Source: Streptomyces carminius (lineage in GTDB: Bacteria; Actinomycetota; Actinomycetes; Streptomycetales; Streptomycetaceae). From it: a DNA stretch of 64,000 bases. The stretch covers positions 186,001 through 250,000 of the forward strand of contig NZ_PGGW01000071.1 of NCBI RefSeq assembly GCF_002794255.1. The letters are read 5' to 3'. Shown one piece after another: positions 63,960-64,000 of this stretch (its first letter is position 1; each line of letters begins with the position of its first letter). The notes under the pieces were generated by a model. That model was not told where the DNA came from, did no database searches, and worked only from the letters and a program-made list of their open reading frames with translations. The position numbers were made by a program, and so were the translations under genes.

Positions 63960-64000
63960 TTGGTCACCTATGTTGCCACGCTCGATGTCCCGCGCCACGT
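63960..64000 (+). CDS. Start of a second IS transposase (partial)
   Basis: Begins LVTYVATLDVPRH and runs off the window. The pattern resembles the SITYTAVLDV start of the minus-strand transposase, and both are preceded by ACCAGAGGCTTCAC. TTG at 63960 is the likely start. Confidence 0.5.
   Translation, partial: MVTYVATLDVPRH

Larger units (their letters stand above)
62700..64000. mobile_element. Decayed mobile-element cluster
   Basis: Contains a leftward IS transposase with a nonsense codon, a group II intron 3' remnant (about 63632-63811), and the start of a rightward related IS. The sequence GTGAAGCC(C/T)CTGGT occurs at 63588-63601 and 63899-63912, with its complement at 63945-63958, marking former element ends. 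Confidence 0.65.

Overview
This window looks like a chromosomal segment of a Streptomyces or close relative. GC is very high with strong third-position GC bias, GTG starts are common with purine-rich ribosome sites, and actinobacterial families recur (DUF397/DUF5753 pairs, DUF3000, DUF3140, HemQ, ROK, NgcEFG). From about 28 kb to 57 kb the gene order matches, from memory and unverified, the S. coelicolor SCO604x to SCO5998 block read backwards: heme genes, DUF3000, response regulator, RNase D, thiolase/FadB, dxs, xylFGH, rok7B7-like, ngcGFE, acnA, HTH-MurA.

Layout. 1-10.3 kb: the end of a peptidyl-tRNA hydrolase gene, a BCCT osmolyte transporter, a DUF692 plus DUF2063-like pair (a layout used for iron-dependent peptide modification), a MerR/EthD divergent pair, an abaA/whiJ-like triad (HTH-DUF5753, DUF397, ATPase), small VOC and NIPSNAP proteins, and two short-chain dehydrogenases facing a LysR regulator. 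10.4-17.0 kb: a polymorphic toxin locus with SseB-like and WXG-like proteins, a 1559-residue Rhs toxin and two tandem Imm50-like immunity genes. The first immunity gene appears to use an ATT start inside the toxin gene. 17.3-18.6 kb: an unrecognised three-gene operon with a free-standing BRCT protein and a short Cys-containing peptide. 18.8-26.9 kb: a 1924-residue SF1 helicase carrying an Ig-like N-terminus, an MTES_1575-like nuclease domain and a GreA/GreB-like tail, convergent with a RelE-like/UvrD helicase fusion. This helicase pair, with the BRCT operon beside it, is my best candidate for an undescribed (possibly defence or transcription-repair) system.

27-57 kb is mostly conserved metabolism: VOC/AraC, coproporphyrin-dependent heme synthesis (hemQ, hemY, hemE), a DUF4349 lipoprotein, an atypical response regulator, RNase D, beta-oxidation (fadA-fadB), an NYN protein, dxs, two sugar ABC systems (xylose-type and N-acetylglucosamine/chitobiose-type) on either side of a ROK regulator, aconitase, and an HTH-MurA fusion. 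Transcription units are separated by long perfect palindromes. Operator-like dyads lie before xylF, ngcE, acnA and the MurA-like gene.

57-64 kb is accessory again: a zinc alcohol dehydrogenase with a zinc ribbon, an erythromycin-esterase-like pseudogene broken by an 8-bp duplication, a hemerythrin/alpha-beta hydrolase fusion, DUF2945/DUF3140 stress-type proteins, and a decayed mobile-element cluster. The cluster holds a transposase with an internal TGA, a group II intron 3' remnant with an intact domain V, and the start of a second related IS.
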